From positions 1 to 26,806 of the forward strand of contig NZ_SRRO01000002.1 in the NCBI RefSeq assembly GCF_004785795.1: 26,806 bases of DNA. Reading direction: 5' to 3'. The notes below the pieces were generated by a model. That model worked only from the letters and a program-made list of their open reading frames with translations. It ran no database searches and had not been told where the DNA came from. Shown here in pieces: positions 16,733 through 25,304 of this stretch; the stretch's first letter is position 1; every line of letters starts with the position of its first letter. Both the position numbers and the translations under genes were made by a program. Source of the stretch: Nocardioides eburneiflavus. GTDB taxonomy: Bacteria; Actinomycetota; Actinomycetes; Propionibacteriales; Nocardioidaceae.

Positions 16733-18304
16733 CTACGCCCGCTCGCTGGTGCCGGCGACCGCCCCGTGGGTGGCGTGCTGCGCCGTCATGATCGCCTCGA
16801 TGTCCGTGACCAGTCCCGGACCGAGCCGGCGCCAGGACGGGTCGTAGCCGTACGTCTGCGCGAGGCCGACGGCCGACCGCGTGCCGTCGAGGAGGTCGAT
16901 GTCACCCGGGGCGATGAGGCCGGGGTGGACCACGCCGACGGCCTCGGAGACCTTGAGCAGGTCGCGGCGCAGCGACCGGACGTAGTTGGCGGCCCGCACG
17001 CTCTTGAGGCTGACGTCGAGCCCGCGGGTGTAGCGAGGGTTCTGGGTGGCCAATCCGACCGGGCAGTGGTCGGTGTGGCACTTCTGCGCCTGGATGCAGC
17101 CGATGGCCATCATCGCCTCGCGGCCGACGTTGACCATGTCGGCACCGAGCGCGAACGCCACGATCGCGTTCTCCGGGATGCCGAGCTTGCCGGCGCCGAT
17201 GAACACGACGTCGTCGGTCAGGCCGGCCGCCGCGAACCGGCGGTAGACCTCGGCGAACCCGATGCGGAAGGGATAGGCGACCGAGTCGGCGAAGATCATC
17301 GGCGCGGCACCGGTGCCGCCCTCGCCGCCGTCGATGTTGACGAAGTCGACGCCGCGTCCGTCGCGTGACATCTCCTCGGCCAGCTCGTCCCACATGGTCA
17401 GGTTGCCGACGGCCGACTTGACGCCGACGGGCAGGCCCGTCGCCTGCGCGACCGTCTCGACGAAGTCGAGCATCGAGTCGACGTCGGAGAAGACCGCGTG
17501 CCGGCTCGGCGACGCGCAGTCCTTGCCCTCCGGGATGCCGCGGATCTCGGCGATCTCCCGGCTCACCTTCTCCCCCGGCAGCATGCCGCCGAGGCCGGGC
17601 TTGGCCCCCTGGCTGAGCTTGATCTCGATCGCGCGGACGGGCGCGGACGCCACGAGGTCGACGAGGCGGGCCAGGTCGAAGCGACCCTGCTCGTCCCGGC
17701 AGCCGAAGTAGGACGTGCCGATCTGGAAGACGATGTCCCCGCCGTGGCGGTGGTGCGGCGAGAGCGCGCCCTCGCCGGTGTTCTGCAGGCAGTCGACCAT
17801 TGCGGCGCCCTTGTTGAGCGCCTCGATGGCCTTGCCCGACAGCGAGCCGAAGCTCATGCCGGAGATGTTGACCACCGACGCGGGGCGGAAGGCGTGCGTA
17901 CGTCCGCGGGCCGCTCCCATCACCTTGGCGGCGGGCAGGGCGATCTCCTCCTGCGCGTGGGGCTTCGTCGCCGCCCCCGGGCCGGCGAAGGTGCGGTGCT
18001 TGATGATCGGGTAGCCCTCGATGCGCTCCACGTCGTTGTCGGTGCCGAAGCCGAAGTAGTTGTTCTCGAGCTTGGAGCTGGCATAGACCCAGCGGCGCTG
18101 GTCGCGGCTGAACGGGCGCTCCTCGTCGTTGCTGGTGACGATGTACTGGCGCAGCTCGGGCCCGAACTTCTCCACGAGGAACCGGCCGTGGCCCACGACG
18201 GGGAAGTTCCGCAGGATCGCGTGCTTGCGCTGCACCAGGTCGTGGACCGTCGTCGCGGCAGCCGCGGCCGCGGTGCCGCCCAGGATCGCGTACCTCCACC
18301 TCAT
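16733..18304 (-). CDS. FMN-binding glutamate synthase family protein
   Basis: 523 residues. An N-terminal hydrophobic stretch (YAILGGTAAAAAATTVHDLV) suggests membrane attachment; the rest is the GltS FMN/Fe-S synthase domain: VVNISGMSFGSLSGKAIEAL, LQNTGEGALSPHH, EIKLSQGAKPGLGGMLPGEK, VDFVNIDGGEGGTGAAP and the 3Fe-4S cysteines 403, 409 and 414 in GCIQAQKCHTDHCPVG. The glutaminase domain of GltB is absent, so it is a stand-alone synthase-type domain as in archaeal-type GltS or in glutamate-synthase-related proteins of unclear substrate. Not next to gltD. Monocistronic by position, promoter at 18312-18340. Intact. Confidence 0.9.
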   Translation of the reverse strand: MRWRYAILGGTAAAAAATTVHDLVQRKHAILRNFPVVGHGRFLVEKFGPELRQYIVTSNDEERPFSRDQRRWVYASSKLENNYFGFGTDNDVERIEGYPIIKHRTFAGPGAATKPHAQEEIALPAAKVMGAARGRTHAFRPASVVNISGMSFGSLSGKAIEALNKGAAMVDCLQNTGEGALSPHHRHGGDIVFQIGTSYFGCRDEQGRFDLARLVDLVASAPVRAIEIKLSQGAKPGLGGMLPGEKVSREIAEIRGIPEGKDCASPSRHAVFSDVDSMLDFVETVAQATGLPVGVKSAVGNLTMWDELAEEMSRDGRGVDFVNIDGGEGGTGAAPMIFADSVAYPFRIGFAEVYRRFAAAGLTDDVVFIGAGKLGIPENAIVAFALGADMVNVGREAMMAIGCIQAQKCHTDHCPVGLATQNPRYTRGLDVSLKSVRAANYVRSLRRDLLKVSEAVGVVHPGLIAPGDIDLLDGTRSAVGLAQTYGYDPSWRRLGPGLVTDIEAIMTAQHATHGAVAGTSERA

Positions 18305-18311
18305 GGAGACG

Positions 18312-18340
18312 TTCCTAGCCGCACCGCGCCGTCATGTCGA
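18312..18340 (-). promoter_or_regulatory. promoter of the FMN glutamate-synthase-family gene
   Basis: Minus strand TCGACA, 17-base spacer, TAGGAA, then seven bases to the ATG. This would give a leaderless or nearly leaderless mRNA; AGGAA could also act as a ribosome site for a start further upstream. Confidence 0.45.
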
Positions 18341-18351
18341 GGGAGCCCACC

Positions 18352-18371
18352 CCTGCGGACCGGGACGCAGG
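18352..18371 (-). terminator. hairpin directly after rskA
   Basis: CCTGCG-N8-CGCAGG begins two bases past the rskA stop on the minus strand. It fits an actinobacterial terminator without a T run, closing the fasciclin-sigK-rskA unit. Confidence 0.45.
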
Positions 18372-18372
18372 C

Positions 18373-19092
18373 TCAGGCGAGCTCGCCGCGGGCCAGGCTC
18401 ACGCCGGAGTGGGTGGGGTCGCCGTCGTCGGGCTCGACCGAGATGTCGACGATGCGGTAGCCCTCGTCGATGAGCTCCATCGGGACCGCGAACTCGCCCT
18501 CGTCGCCCGAGGCGAGGATGCCGATGGAGATCATCCGGACCCCGTCGACGTTGATGAGCCACACCTCGTGCAGGCCCGGCTCGTCGCCGAGCTCGCTGGC
18601 ACTGACCCGGATGGAGAAGGTGTCCTCGGACTGAACGGCACTGGCCTCGCCGCGGCCGGCGTCGCTGTCGAGCGCGGTGAGCGTGGCGGCGGCCACCACG
18701 GTGCCGGTGTCGGCAGGATCCGGGACCGCCTCGGGAGCCTCGGTCCCGTCAGCGCCCCACCGCCCCAGGCCCACCCCGGCGAGCAGGGCCAGGGCCGCGG
18801 CCACGGAGGCGAGCCAGAGCGGGACCCCGCGACGCGGCGGCTGCTCGTCGCGCACGGGCAGGGCGACGGGCGCCGGGGGGGCGCCGGCGCGGACCTCGGC
18901 CAGCACCTGTGCGCGGACCCGCGCGGGCGGGGCGACGAGCGGGTCGGCCCCTGCGCGGCGGCGTACGCCCATGAGTGCGGCCACCATCCCGGCGCACTCG
19001 GGGCACGTGGCGGCGTGCTCCCGGACGTCGTCGGGGCCGTCGGTGGGGTCGAGGGCGAGCCCGGCCAGCTGGTCGGGATCAGCGTGACTCAT
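18373..19092 (-). CDS. anti-sigma-K factor, RskA family
   Basis: 239 residues. Cytoplasmic N-terminus with a zinc-binding anti-sigma motif H26-x3-C30-x2-C33 (REHAATCPECAGM), a single membrane helix around residues 89-113 (PLWLASVAAALALLAGVGLG), and an extracytoplasmic RskA domain with LHEVWLINVDGVRMISIGIL and VDISVEPDDGDPTHSG. The arrangement matches RskA, a membrane anti-sigma that holds SigK until it is cleaved by regulated proteolysis. Its start lies inside the sigma gene (14-base overlap), so the two are made together. Intact. Confidence 0.92.
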   Translation of the reverse strand: MSHADPDQLAGLALDPTDGPDDVREHAATCPECAGMVAALMGVRRRAGADPLVAPPARVRAQVLAEVRAGAPPAPVALPVRDEQPPRRGVPLWLASVAAALALLAGVGLGRWGADGTEAPEAVPDPADTGTVVAAATLTALDSDAGRGEASAVQSEDTFSIRVSASELGDEPGLHEVWLINVDGVRMISIGILASGDEGEFAVPMELIDEGYRIVDISVEPDDGDPTHSGVSLARGELA

Positions 19093-19720
19093 GGCGCACC
19101 CCCTCGAGCTGCTGGTGCAGCTTGATCAGGCCACGGCGGACGTGGCTCTTGACGGTGCCGAGCGGCAGGCCCACGGTCTCGGCGATCTCGGCATGGCTGC
19201 GCTCCTCCCAGAAGGCGAGCAGCATGATGGTGCGGCGCGGGTCCGGCAGCTCGTCGACGGCCTGCCGCACCACCAGCCGTTCGGCGGCCTCGTCGTCGAC
19301 GGACGGGTCGGAGCCGTCGTGGACCCCCGGCAGGGAGACGACGGCGGCAACCCGGTCGGCGTCGCGAGCCCGCGCCGCCCGCGCGTCGGACACCTTGTGG
19401 CGTGCGATGCCCAGCAGCCAGGCGGGCAGGGCCGTGGGGGTCGGGGTCAGCGTGTGGCGACTGCGCCACGCCGCGACGAACACCTGCTGGGTCACGTCCT
19501 CTGCGTCGTGCCGGTCGTGGAGGGCGCGGAGCGCGTAGGTGTGGACGAGGGCGGACCACCGGTCGTAGATCTCCTCGAGGGCGCTCTCGTCGCCGGAGAC
19601 CAGCCGAGCGGCGAGCGCGCGGACAGCATCGTCCTGCTCGTCCTCGAGCGACATCGCCTGGGTCACCACGAGGTCACCGTACCGGCGGGGCGAGCGGGCG
19701 GGGAACGGGATGATGGTCAT
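19079..19720 (-). CDS. sigK: ECF sigma factor, SigK type
   Basis: 213 residues. Region 2 includes LVSGDESALEEIYDRWSALV and the -10 recognition helix HDAEDVTQQVFVAAWRSRHT; region 4 includes ELPDPRRTIMLLAFWEERSH and AEIAETVGLPLGTVKSHVRR. The ATG at 19720 follows GGGGAG; an ATG at 19654 (MSLEDEQ) is a possible shorter start. Next to rskA and downstream of a fasciclin gene. In M. tuberculosis SigK and RskA control the fasciclin proteins MPT70 and MPT83, which supports the SigK name, though the gene here might belong to a neighbouring ECF group. Intact. Confidence 0.9.
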   Translation of the reverse strand: MTIIPFPARSPRRYGDLVVTQAMSLEDEQDDAVRALAARLVSGDESALEEIYDRWSALVHTYALRALHDRHDAEDVTQQVFVAAWRSRHTLTPTPTALPAWLLGIARHKVSDARAARARDADRVAAVVSLPGVHDGSDPSVDDEAAERLVVRQAVDELPDPRRTIMLLAFWEERSHAEIAETVGLPLGTVKSHVRRGLIKLHQQLEGVRHESR

Positions 19721-19761
19721 CGCCGCTCCCCGCCCGTCAGGCTTCGCGTCGCCGTCTGTGA

Positions 19762-20412
19762 TCAGAGGTCGATCGGGCGCAGGACGCGGTCGACCGCGTG
19801 CGCGATCTGCTTGTTGCCCTTGTTGATGTCGAGGGCCGCGATGATCGCGCGGGCGTTGCGGTCGTTGCGGTCCTTGTCGCGCAGCGTGACCACCGGCGCA
19901 CGGTGCTCGCGCATCTTGACCTTGACCCTGACCGTCTTGCCGGCCGCGGTGTCGAGCTTGGCCCCGTCGGCCTTGAGCACCTTGCCGCTGGTGAGCGTGG
20001 CACCGGGCACGACGTGGTAGAGCAGGATGGTCTCGATCGTGTCGACCCCGGCGAGCTCCACCAGCGCGTTGAACAGCTTCTTCTCGCTCCTGATGGTCTG
20101 GCCGGTGAGGTCCTCGGCCAGGAGACGGAAGGCCTGGTCGGTGGGGGCGAAGACGGTGAGCCGGGTCTTGCCGTCAGCCAGCAGGGCCACCGGGGAGTCC
20201 GGCTTGGCGCCGATGACCGCGAGAGCGGCCTCGGTGACGATGTCGAAGTCGTTCTTGTTCTTGTCGAACGTGTTGCCGTCCGAGGTGAGCACCTCGGCGA
20301 GGCTGGTGTTGCCGGGCTTGGCCGCGGGGGCAGCGGACGCGGCGGGTGCTGTGGCCATCGTGCCGAGGGCGAGGGCCGAGGCGGCGAGGATGGCGGGTAC
20401 GCGACGTGCCAT
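19762..20412 (-). CDS. secreted fasciclin (FAS1) domain protein, MPT70/83-like
   Basis: 216 residues. A signal peptide (ARRVPAILAASALALGTMAT, then ASA) with predicted cleavage after about residue 31, no lipobox, so probably secreted. One FAS1 domain follows: conserved H1 block RLTVFAPTDQAF, then ETILLYHVVPGATLTSGKVL and the end block ALDINKGNKQIAHAVDRVLR. FAS1 domains mediate adhesion. It precedes sigK by 41 bases on the same strand, so the sigma factor is likely encoded in the operon of its own target. ATG 20412 has AAGGA upstream; an ATG 15 bases earlier is less likely. Intact. Confidence 0.93.
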   Translation of the reverse strand: MARRVPAILAASALALGTMATAPAASAAPAAKPGNTSLAEVLTSDGNTFDKNKNDFDIVTEAALAVIGAKPDSPVALLADGKTRLTVFAPTDQAFRLLAEDLTGQTIRSEKKLFNALVELAGVDTIETILLYHVVPGATLTSGKVLKADGAKLDTAAGKTVRVKVKMREHRAPVVTLRDKDRNDRNARAIIAALDINKGNKQIAHAVDRVLRPIDL

Positions 20413-20430
20413 GAGAAGTCCTTCCATCAG

Positions 20431-20482
20431 GGGCGCCCGGTGGCGCCCGTCACCGCCTTCTCCGGCCGAGGGCGCCCGGTGG
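20431..20482. repeat. 13-bp direct repeat in a divergent promoter region
   Basis: GGGCGCCCGGTGG occurs at 20431-20443 and 20470-20482, 39 bases start to start. Each copy contains the palindrome GGGCGCCC. It lies between the divergent fasciclin and alpha/beta-hydrolase genes, so it could bind a regulator of either. Confidence 0.6.
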
Positions 20483-20486
20483 ATGC
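20460..20486 (-). promoter_or_regulatory. possible SigK-type promoter before the fasciclin gene
   Basis: GCATCC (minus, 20486-20481), 15-base spacer, CCGGAG (20465-20460). SigK promoters in mycobacteria are reported near CCATCC and CCGAAT; both boxes match only partly and the spacer is short. A weak call. Confidence 0.25.
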
Positions 20487-20496
20487 ACCCGGGCCG

Positions 20497-20502
20497 TAGA
20501 TT
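20497..20502 (+). promoter_or_regulatory. -10 box for leaderless alpha/beta-hydrolase mRNA
   Basis: TAGATT-TCTTCC-ATG. The best match in the window to TANNNT-N6-ATG. No ribosome site precedes the ATG, which fits a leaderless transcript. Confidence 0.5.
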
Positions 20503-20508
20503 TCTTCC

Positions 20509-21801
20509 ATGGACCTCATCCCCAAGCCCGAGCAGGTCGTCGCCGCGGCCGGTAACGTGGCGCACACCCTGCTCTACGGCGGGCTGGCCGACCTGCGCCC
20601 GATGCCCCGCACGTTGATCAGCGACGGGGAGCTGCGCGAGGTCTACCACTACCGACCGGCCAAGGACGTCCCCGAGACGGGCGACCCGGTCCTGCTGGTC
20701 ACACCGCTGGCCGCGCCTGCGCTGTGCTTCGACCTGCGCCGCGGCTGCTCGCTGGTCGAGCACCTGGTCGCCGGGGGTCGGCCGACCTACCTGCTCGAGT
20801 ACGGGCAGGTCTCCTTCCGCAACCGGTCCCTCGGCATGGAGCACTGGGTCGACGAGGTGCTGCCCGAGGCGGTCCGGGCCGTGCACGAGCACTCCGGCGG
20901 CCGCGGGGTGCACCTGGTCGGGTGGAGCCTCGGTGGCATCTTCACCCTGCTCGTCGCCGCCGACCGGCAGGACCTGCCGATCGCCTCGATCACCGTGGTC
21001 GGGTCGCCCGTCGACGTCACCAAGGTGCCACTCGTCGCGCCGGTCCGCCCGCTGCTCAACCTGACGCAGGGCCGCGGAGCGATCACCCGTGCCTACCGGG
21101 CCCTGGGCGGCATCCCCCAGCCGCTCGTCAACTGGGCCTTCACCGCCGCGTCCGCCCAGAAGGTCGTCACCAAGCCACTCGCGGTGCTGACCCACCTCGA
21201 CGACACCGACTACCTCGCCCAGCTCGAGGCGGTCGACCGCTTCCGGGCCAACATGTTCGCCTACCCGGGTCGGACCTTCGGCCAGCTCTACCACCGCTTC
21301 GTCAAGGGCAACGCCCTCGCGCGGGGCACCATGCAGGTCGGCGACCGGACGATCGACCTGGCGGCGATCTCGGTCCCGACGCTCGTCTTCGGCGGCAACA
21401 CCGACGGCATCGCGCCCCTGCCCGCCGTACGCGCGGTGGTCCCGCTGCTGACCGGCGCGCCGCAGGTGCGCTTCGAGGTCGTGCCCGGCGGGCACCTCGG
21501 CATGCTGACCGGCCGGGCGGCCCGCGGGACGACGTGGACCGTCATCGACGAGTGGGTCGACGAGTGGTCGGGCAAGGCGCCCGTGAAGGCCCCGGCGAGG
21601 AGGAAGGCCGCGCGCACGGCTGCGGCGCGCAAGGTGGCTGGCACGAAGGCTCCTGCGAAGAAGGCCCCGGTGAAGAAGGCCCCGGTGAAGAAGGCCACCG
21701 CCACGAGGACGCCGGCGAAGAAGGCGTCCGCCGACACGATCGGCTCGAACCCGTCCCGTCGCTACGGGTCGGCCGGCTCGCGGGCGCTGGGCCAGCGGTG
21801 A
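20509..21801 (+). CDS. alpha/beta-fold hydrolase with Lys/Ala/Pro-rich tail
   Basis: 430 residues. Resembles the PHA-synthase-like branch of alpha/beta hydrolases: catalytic Ser140 in HLVGWSLGGIFTLL, Asp299 in VFGGNTDGIAP, His329 in VVPGGHLGMLTG. True PHA synthases use Cys at the nucleophile, so this is more likely an esterase or acyltransferase. Residues 356-407 form a very basic tail with repeated KAPVKKA units, like histone H1 or the PHA-granule protein PhaM, that may bind nucleic acid or polyphosphate. Cytosolic, no signal peptide. First gene of a coupled four-gene unit; its stop overlaps the MFS start (GTGA). Intact. Confidence 0.88.
   Translation: MDLIPKPEQVVAAAGNVAHTLLYGGLADLRPMPRTLISDGELREVYHYRPAKDVPETGDPVLLVTPLAAPALCFDLRRGCSLVEHLVAGGRPTYLLEYGQVSFRNRSLGMEHWVDEVLPEAVRAVHEHSGGRGVHLVGWSLGGIFTLLVAADRQDLPIASITVVGSPVDVTKVPLVAPVRPLLNLTQGRGAITRAYRALGGIPQPLVNWAFTAASAQKVVTKPLAVLTHLDDTDYLAQLEAVDRFRANMFAYPGRTFGQLYHRFVKGNALARGTMQVGDRTIDLAAISVPTLVFGGNTDGIAPLPAVRAVVPLLTGAPQVRFEVVPGGHLGMLTGRAARGTTWTVIDEWVDEWSGKAPVKAPARRKAARTAAARKVAGTKAPAKKAPVKKAPVKKATATRTPAKKASADTIGSNPSRRYGSAGSRALGQR
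21661..21690 (+). repeat. tandem 15-bp repeat in the hydrolase tail
   Basis: Two exact copies of AAGGCCCCGGTGAAG side by side, encoding the repeated KAPVK unit, with degenerate copies on both sides. A place where unit number could vary. Confidence 0.8.
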
Positions 21802-23158
21802 CCTCGGCCGTCCCGGCGGGCGGGCCCGCGACGCTGCCGCGCGGCGTCCGGATCGGCTACGGCAGCGGGTCGGTGGCCACGGGCGCGTTCGGCACCGTGC
21901 CGGGCCTGATGCTGCTCCCCTACCTCACCGACGAGCTGGGGATCGCCGCGCTGTGGGCGGGCGTCATCGTCTTCCTCCCGAAGGCGTGGGACGTGGTGCT
22001 CAACCCGGTCGCCGGTCGGGTGAGCGACCGGACCGTCGACCCGGCCGGTCCCCGACGGCCGTGGCTGATCCGGGCGGGGCTCATGCTCGCCGGGGCGTTC
22101 GCGCTCATCTTCGCCGCCCCCGACCTGCGGAGCTCGCTGCTCGAGGCGGGCTGGGTCCTGCTCTTCTTCGTGCTCGCCGCGTCGGCGTACGCGTTCTTCC
22201 AGGTGCCCTACGTCGCGATGCCCGCGGAGATCACCACGTCGTACGACGAGCGGACCCGCCTGATGACGTGGCGGGTGGCGATCCTGGCCTTCACGATCAT
22301 GCTCGCGGGCGCGACCGCGCCGCTGATCCGCGACGAGGTCGGCGGCCGCGACGGCTACCGGGTGATGGGCGTGGTCATGTCCGTGCTGATCGCCGTCGGG
22401 GTCGCGAGCGCCTGGTGGGGCACCCGGAGGGCCCCGATCGGCGCGGTCGCCGCCGGCGCGGGCACGCTCCGCGAGCAGCTACGGGTCGTGGGGCAGGCGC
22501 GTGACTTCCGCGTGCTGCTGACCACGTTCGTCCTGCAGGCCCTCGCCACCGGCTGCATGCTGGCGGGGGTGGACTACCTCGCCGGCGACGTGCTGGACCG
22601 GTCCGGGGCCGCGACCGTCCTCTTCGTGTGCTTCGTCGGCCCCGCCCTGCTGCTGACACCGTGTGGGCCTCGCTCGGCACGCGCATCGGCAAGCAGCGGG
22701 GCTACGTCATCGCCTCGCTCGTGCTGGCGGCGGGCGCGGTGCTCGCGAGCACCGCCCGGGTCGCGCCGCCCGCCGTCGTGTTCGCCGCGACCGCGCTGGT
22801 GGGGGTGGGCTACGCCGGGTGCCAGGTGTTCCCGATGGCCATGCTGCCCGACGCGGCGGCGGTCGACTCGGCCCGCACCGGCGAGAACCGGGCCGGCGTC
22901 TACACCGGCGTGTGGACGGCCGGGGAGACCCTCGGCCTCGCCCTGGGACCGGCCCTGTTCGCGGTCGTGCTCGCCCTCGGCGGCTACCTCTCGAGCGAGG
23001 GCCGCGAGATCACCCAGCCGGACTCGGCCCTCACCGCCATCACGCTCGGGTTCTCGGTGCTGCCGGCGGTCCTGACCCTGCTCAGCCTGCGGTGGCTGCG
23101 GCAGTACACCCTCGACGCCGCCGAGGTGGCGGCAGCGGAAGGAGCCGTCCGTGCCTGA
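21798..23158 (+). CDS. MFS transporter, GPH/MFS_2 type (one frameshift)
   Basis: About 453 residues with roughly twelve membrane helices. The N-terminal half contains the glycoside-pentoside-hexuronide-family pattern KAWDVVLNPVAGRVSDRTVD and RRPWLIRAGLMLAGAF, then FFQVPYVAMPAEITTSYDER; the C-terminal half has TRIGKQRGYVIASLVLAAGA and TGENRAGVYTGVWTAGETLG. The sugar or amphipathic substrate cannot be read from the sequence. A missing C near 22662 splits it; restored, it has 454 codons. GTG start overlaps the hydrolase stop; the last 8 bases overlap the next gene. It probably imports the substrate of its operon neighbours. Confidence 0.88.
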
Positions 23159-24596
23159 CCCGATCGAGCGACTGGCCGAGATGCAGCGTGGCGACCTGCC
23201 CGTGCACGGCGGGCGGACGCTGGCCTACGTCTACGACTCCGGCGACCCGGAGGTCGACCGCATCGCCCGCGAGGCCGTCGCCGCCTATGCCGCCTCGAAC
23301 GCGCTCGACCCCACGGCCTTCCCGTCCCTGCTCCGGATGGAGAACGAGCTCGTCGGCTTCGCCTGCGACCTCCTCGACGCCCCGGAGTCCGCGGTGGGAC
23401 GGTGACCGCGGGAGGCACGGAGTCGATCCTGCTGGCGGTCCAGGGGGCTCGCGACAGCCGCCCCGACGTCGTACGTCCGCGGATGGTCCTGCCGGCCACC
23501 GCGCACGCGGCCTTCCACAAGGCGGCGCACTACTTCGGGGTCGAGGCGGTGCTGGTGCCGGTCGGTCCCGACTTCCGGGCCGACGCGCGGGCGATGGCCG
23601 AGGCGATCGACGACGACACGGTGCTGGTCGTGGCCAGCGCCCCGTCCTACGCGCACGGCGTGGTGGACCCGGTCGGCGAGATCGCGGCGGCGGCCGCCGC
23701 CCGCGGGGTGCGCTGCCACGTGGACGCCTGCATCGGCGGCTGGGTGCTGCCGTACGCCGCCCGGCTGGGGCGCGCGGTGCCGCCGTGGACCTTCGCGGTC
23801 GAGGGCGTCACGTCCATCTCGGTCGACACCCACAAGTACGCCTACGCCCCCAAGGGCACGTCGCTGCTGCTGCACCGCGACGCCGGCCTCCGCTCGCCGC
23901 AGTTCTTCGCCTCGGCGGCCTGGCCGGGCTACACGATGCTCAACGCGACGACCCAGTCGACGCGGTCCGGCGGCCGATCGCCGGAACCTGGGCGGTCGTC
24001 GAGCACATCGGGGACGCGGGCTACCTCGAGCTCGCCGACAGCGCGTTCGCGGCGGTCGACGCGATCGTGGCCTGCATCGACGCCGAGCCCGCGCTGCGGC
24101 TCCTGGTGCCGCCCGACTCGACGCTCGTCACGCTCGCGACCGACGCCTCGTGCGACGCCTTCACGCTGACCGACGAGCTCGTCTCGCGCGGCTGGTACGT
24201 CCAGCCCAGCTGTCGTACGGCGACGGGGGTCCCAGCATCCACCTGTCGGTCAGCGCCGGCACGCACGAGCACGTCGGCGAGCTCGCCGCGGCGCTCGCGG
24301 AGTCGGTCGCGGCGGCGCAGGCGGCGGGACCGGTCGCCGTCGACCCGGACGTGGTGGCGTTCATCGAGGCCCTGGACCCGACCGCGCTCGGCGACGACGA
24401 CTTCGACGGCCTCCTCGCGGCGTCGGGACTCGTGGGCGCCTCGGCGGACGGCGGCCTCGAGCTGCCCGGCCGGATGGCCGCGGTCAACGCGATGCTGGAC
24501 GTCGCCTCGCCGGCGATGCGGGAGGCGCTGCTGGTGGCGTTCCTCGACCGGCTGCAGCGACCAGCCGGACGCCATCCCCGCGAGGGCGCACGATGA
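23151..24596 (+). CDS. PLP-dependent lyase/decarboxylase, sphingosine-1-phosphate lyase-like (three frameshifts)
   Basis: About 482 residues after restoring single bases near 23399, 23971 and 24208, each in a G or C run. Fold-type I PLP enzyme of the group II decarboxylase/SPL branch: [20 protein letters not shown], the ring-stacking [14 protein letters not shown], the Asp in [16 protein letters not shown], and the PLP lysine in [18 protein letters not shown] (about residue 229). Similarity to sphinganine-1-phosphate aldolase is clearest around the lysine; the true substrate is unknown. GTG 23151 follows AAGGAG at seven bases and overlaps the MFS gene by 8; the stop overlaps ung in ATGA. Confidence 0.86.
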
Positions 24597-25289
24597 GTGC
24601 GCTCGCCGGACTCGTCGAGAAGGGTCGCGTCGCCCCGGACTGGGCCGAGGCCTCGCGCCGGTCGACGAGCAGATCGCCGCGATGGGCCGGTTCCTGCGGG
24701 ACGAGGACGCGGCCCGGCGCGGCTACCAGCCCGCCGCCGACCGGATCTTCCGGGCGTTCGAGCGCCCGCTGGCCGACGTACGTGTCCTCGTCGTCGGGCA
24801 GGACCCCTACCCCAACCCGACGCACCCGATCGGGCTCAGCTTCGCCGTCGAGCGGCACGTGTGGCCGCTGCCGCCGAGCCTGGTCAACATCTACGTCGAG
24901 CTGCGCGACGACCTCGGCATCGTGCCGCCCCGCCACGGTGACTGTCGGCGTGGGCCGACCAGGGGTGATGCTGCTCAACAGGTCGCTCACCGTCCGGCCC
25001 CACGACTCCAACAGCCACCAGGGCAAGGGGTGGGAGGCCGTCACCGAGCGGGCGATCGTGGCGCTGGCCGAGCGCGGCGGGCCGTGCGCGGCAATCCTCT
25101 GGGGTCGGCACGCCCAGTCGCTCAAGCCCTGCTCGAGCCGGTCCCGTGCGTGGAGTCGGCCCACCCGTCGCCGCTCAGCGCGCGCCGCGGGTTCTTCGGG
25201 TCGAAGCCATTCAGCCGTGTCAACCGGCTGCTGAGGAGCAGGATGGTGACCCGGTCGACTGGGCCCTCCGGAATATAGTTGAATCATGA
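24593..25289 (+). CDS. ung: uracil-DNA glycosylase, family 1 (frameshifted)
   Basis: Removes uracil from DNA as the first step of base-excision repair. Catalytic motif [21 protein letters not shown], the region [29 protein letters not shown] and motif [21 protein letters not shown]. The lost bases near 24652, 24946, 24960, 25126 and 25230 are all in G or C runs; adding five bases gives exactly 234 codons ending NIVES at the TGA 25287-25289. As written, the frame ends early at 25278. The ATGA overlap with the preceding gene supports the start. The last codons overlap a palindromic operator of the next gene. Confidence 0.92.
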
Positions 25290-25294
25290 ACTAT
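25275..25294 (+). promoter_or_regulatory. palindromic operator over the dioxygenase -10 box
   Basis: ATAGTT-N8-AACTAT, with TATAGT (25274-25279) as a good -10 match. It is the most AT-rich stretch nearby. The length and spacing resemble MarR-family operators, but no regulator gene is in the window. Confidence 0.55.
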
Positions 25295-25304
25295 TGAGGA
25301 TGTC

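Noticed and set aside
19762..20412. Fasciclin protein as an MPT83-type lipoprotein
   Set aside because: The signal peptide has no cysteine or lipobox, so it is closer to the secreted MPT70 form.
21655..21725. Short direct repeats as a CRISPR or minisatellite
   Set aside because: The repeats are in frame, encode a Lys/Ala/Pro tail, and have no spacers.
20509..21801. PHA synthase (phaC)
   Set aside because: The nucleophile in GWSLGG is Ser, where PHA synthases have Cys, and the protein lacks the long N-terminal PhaC region.
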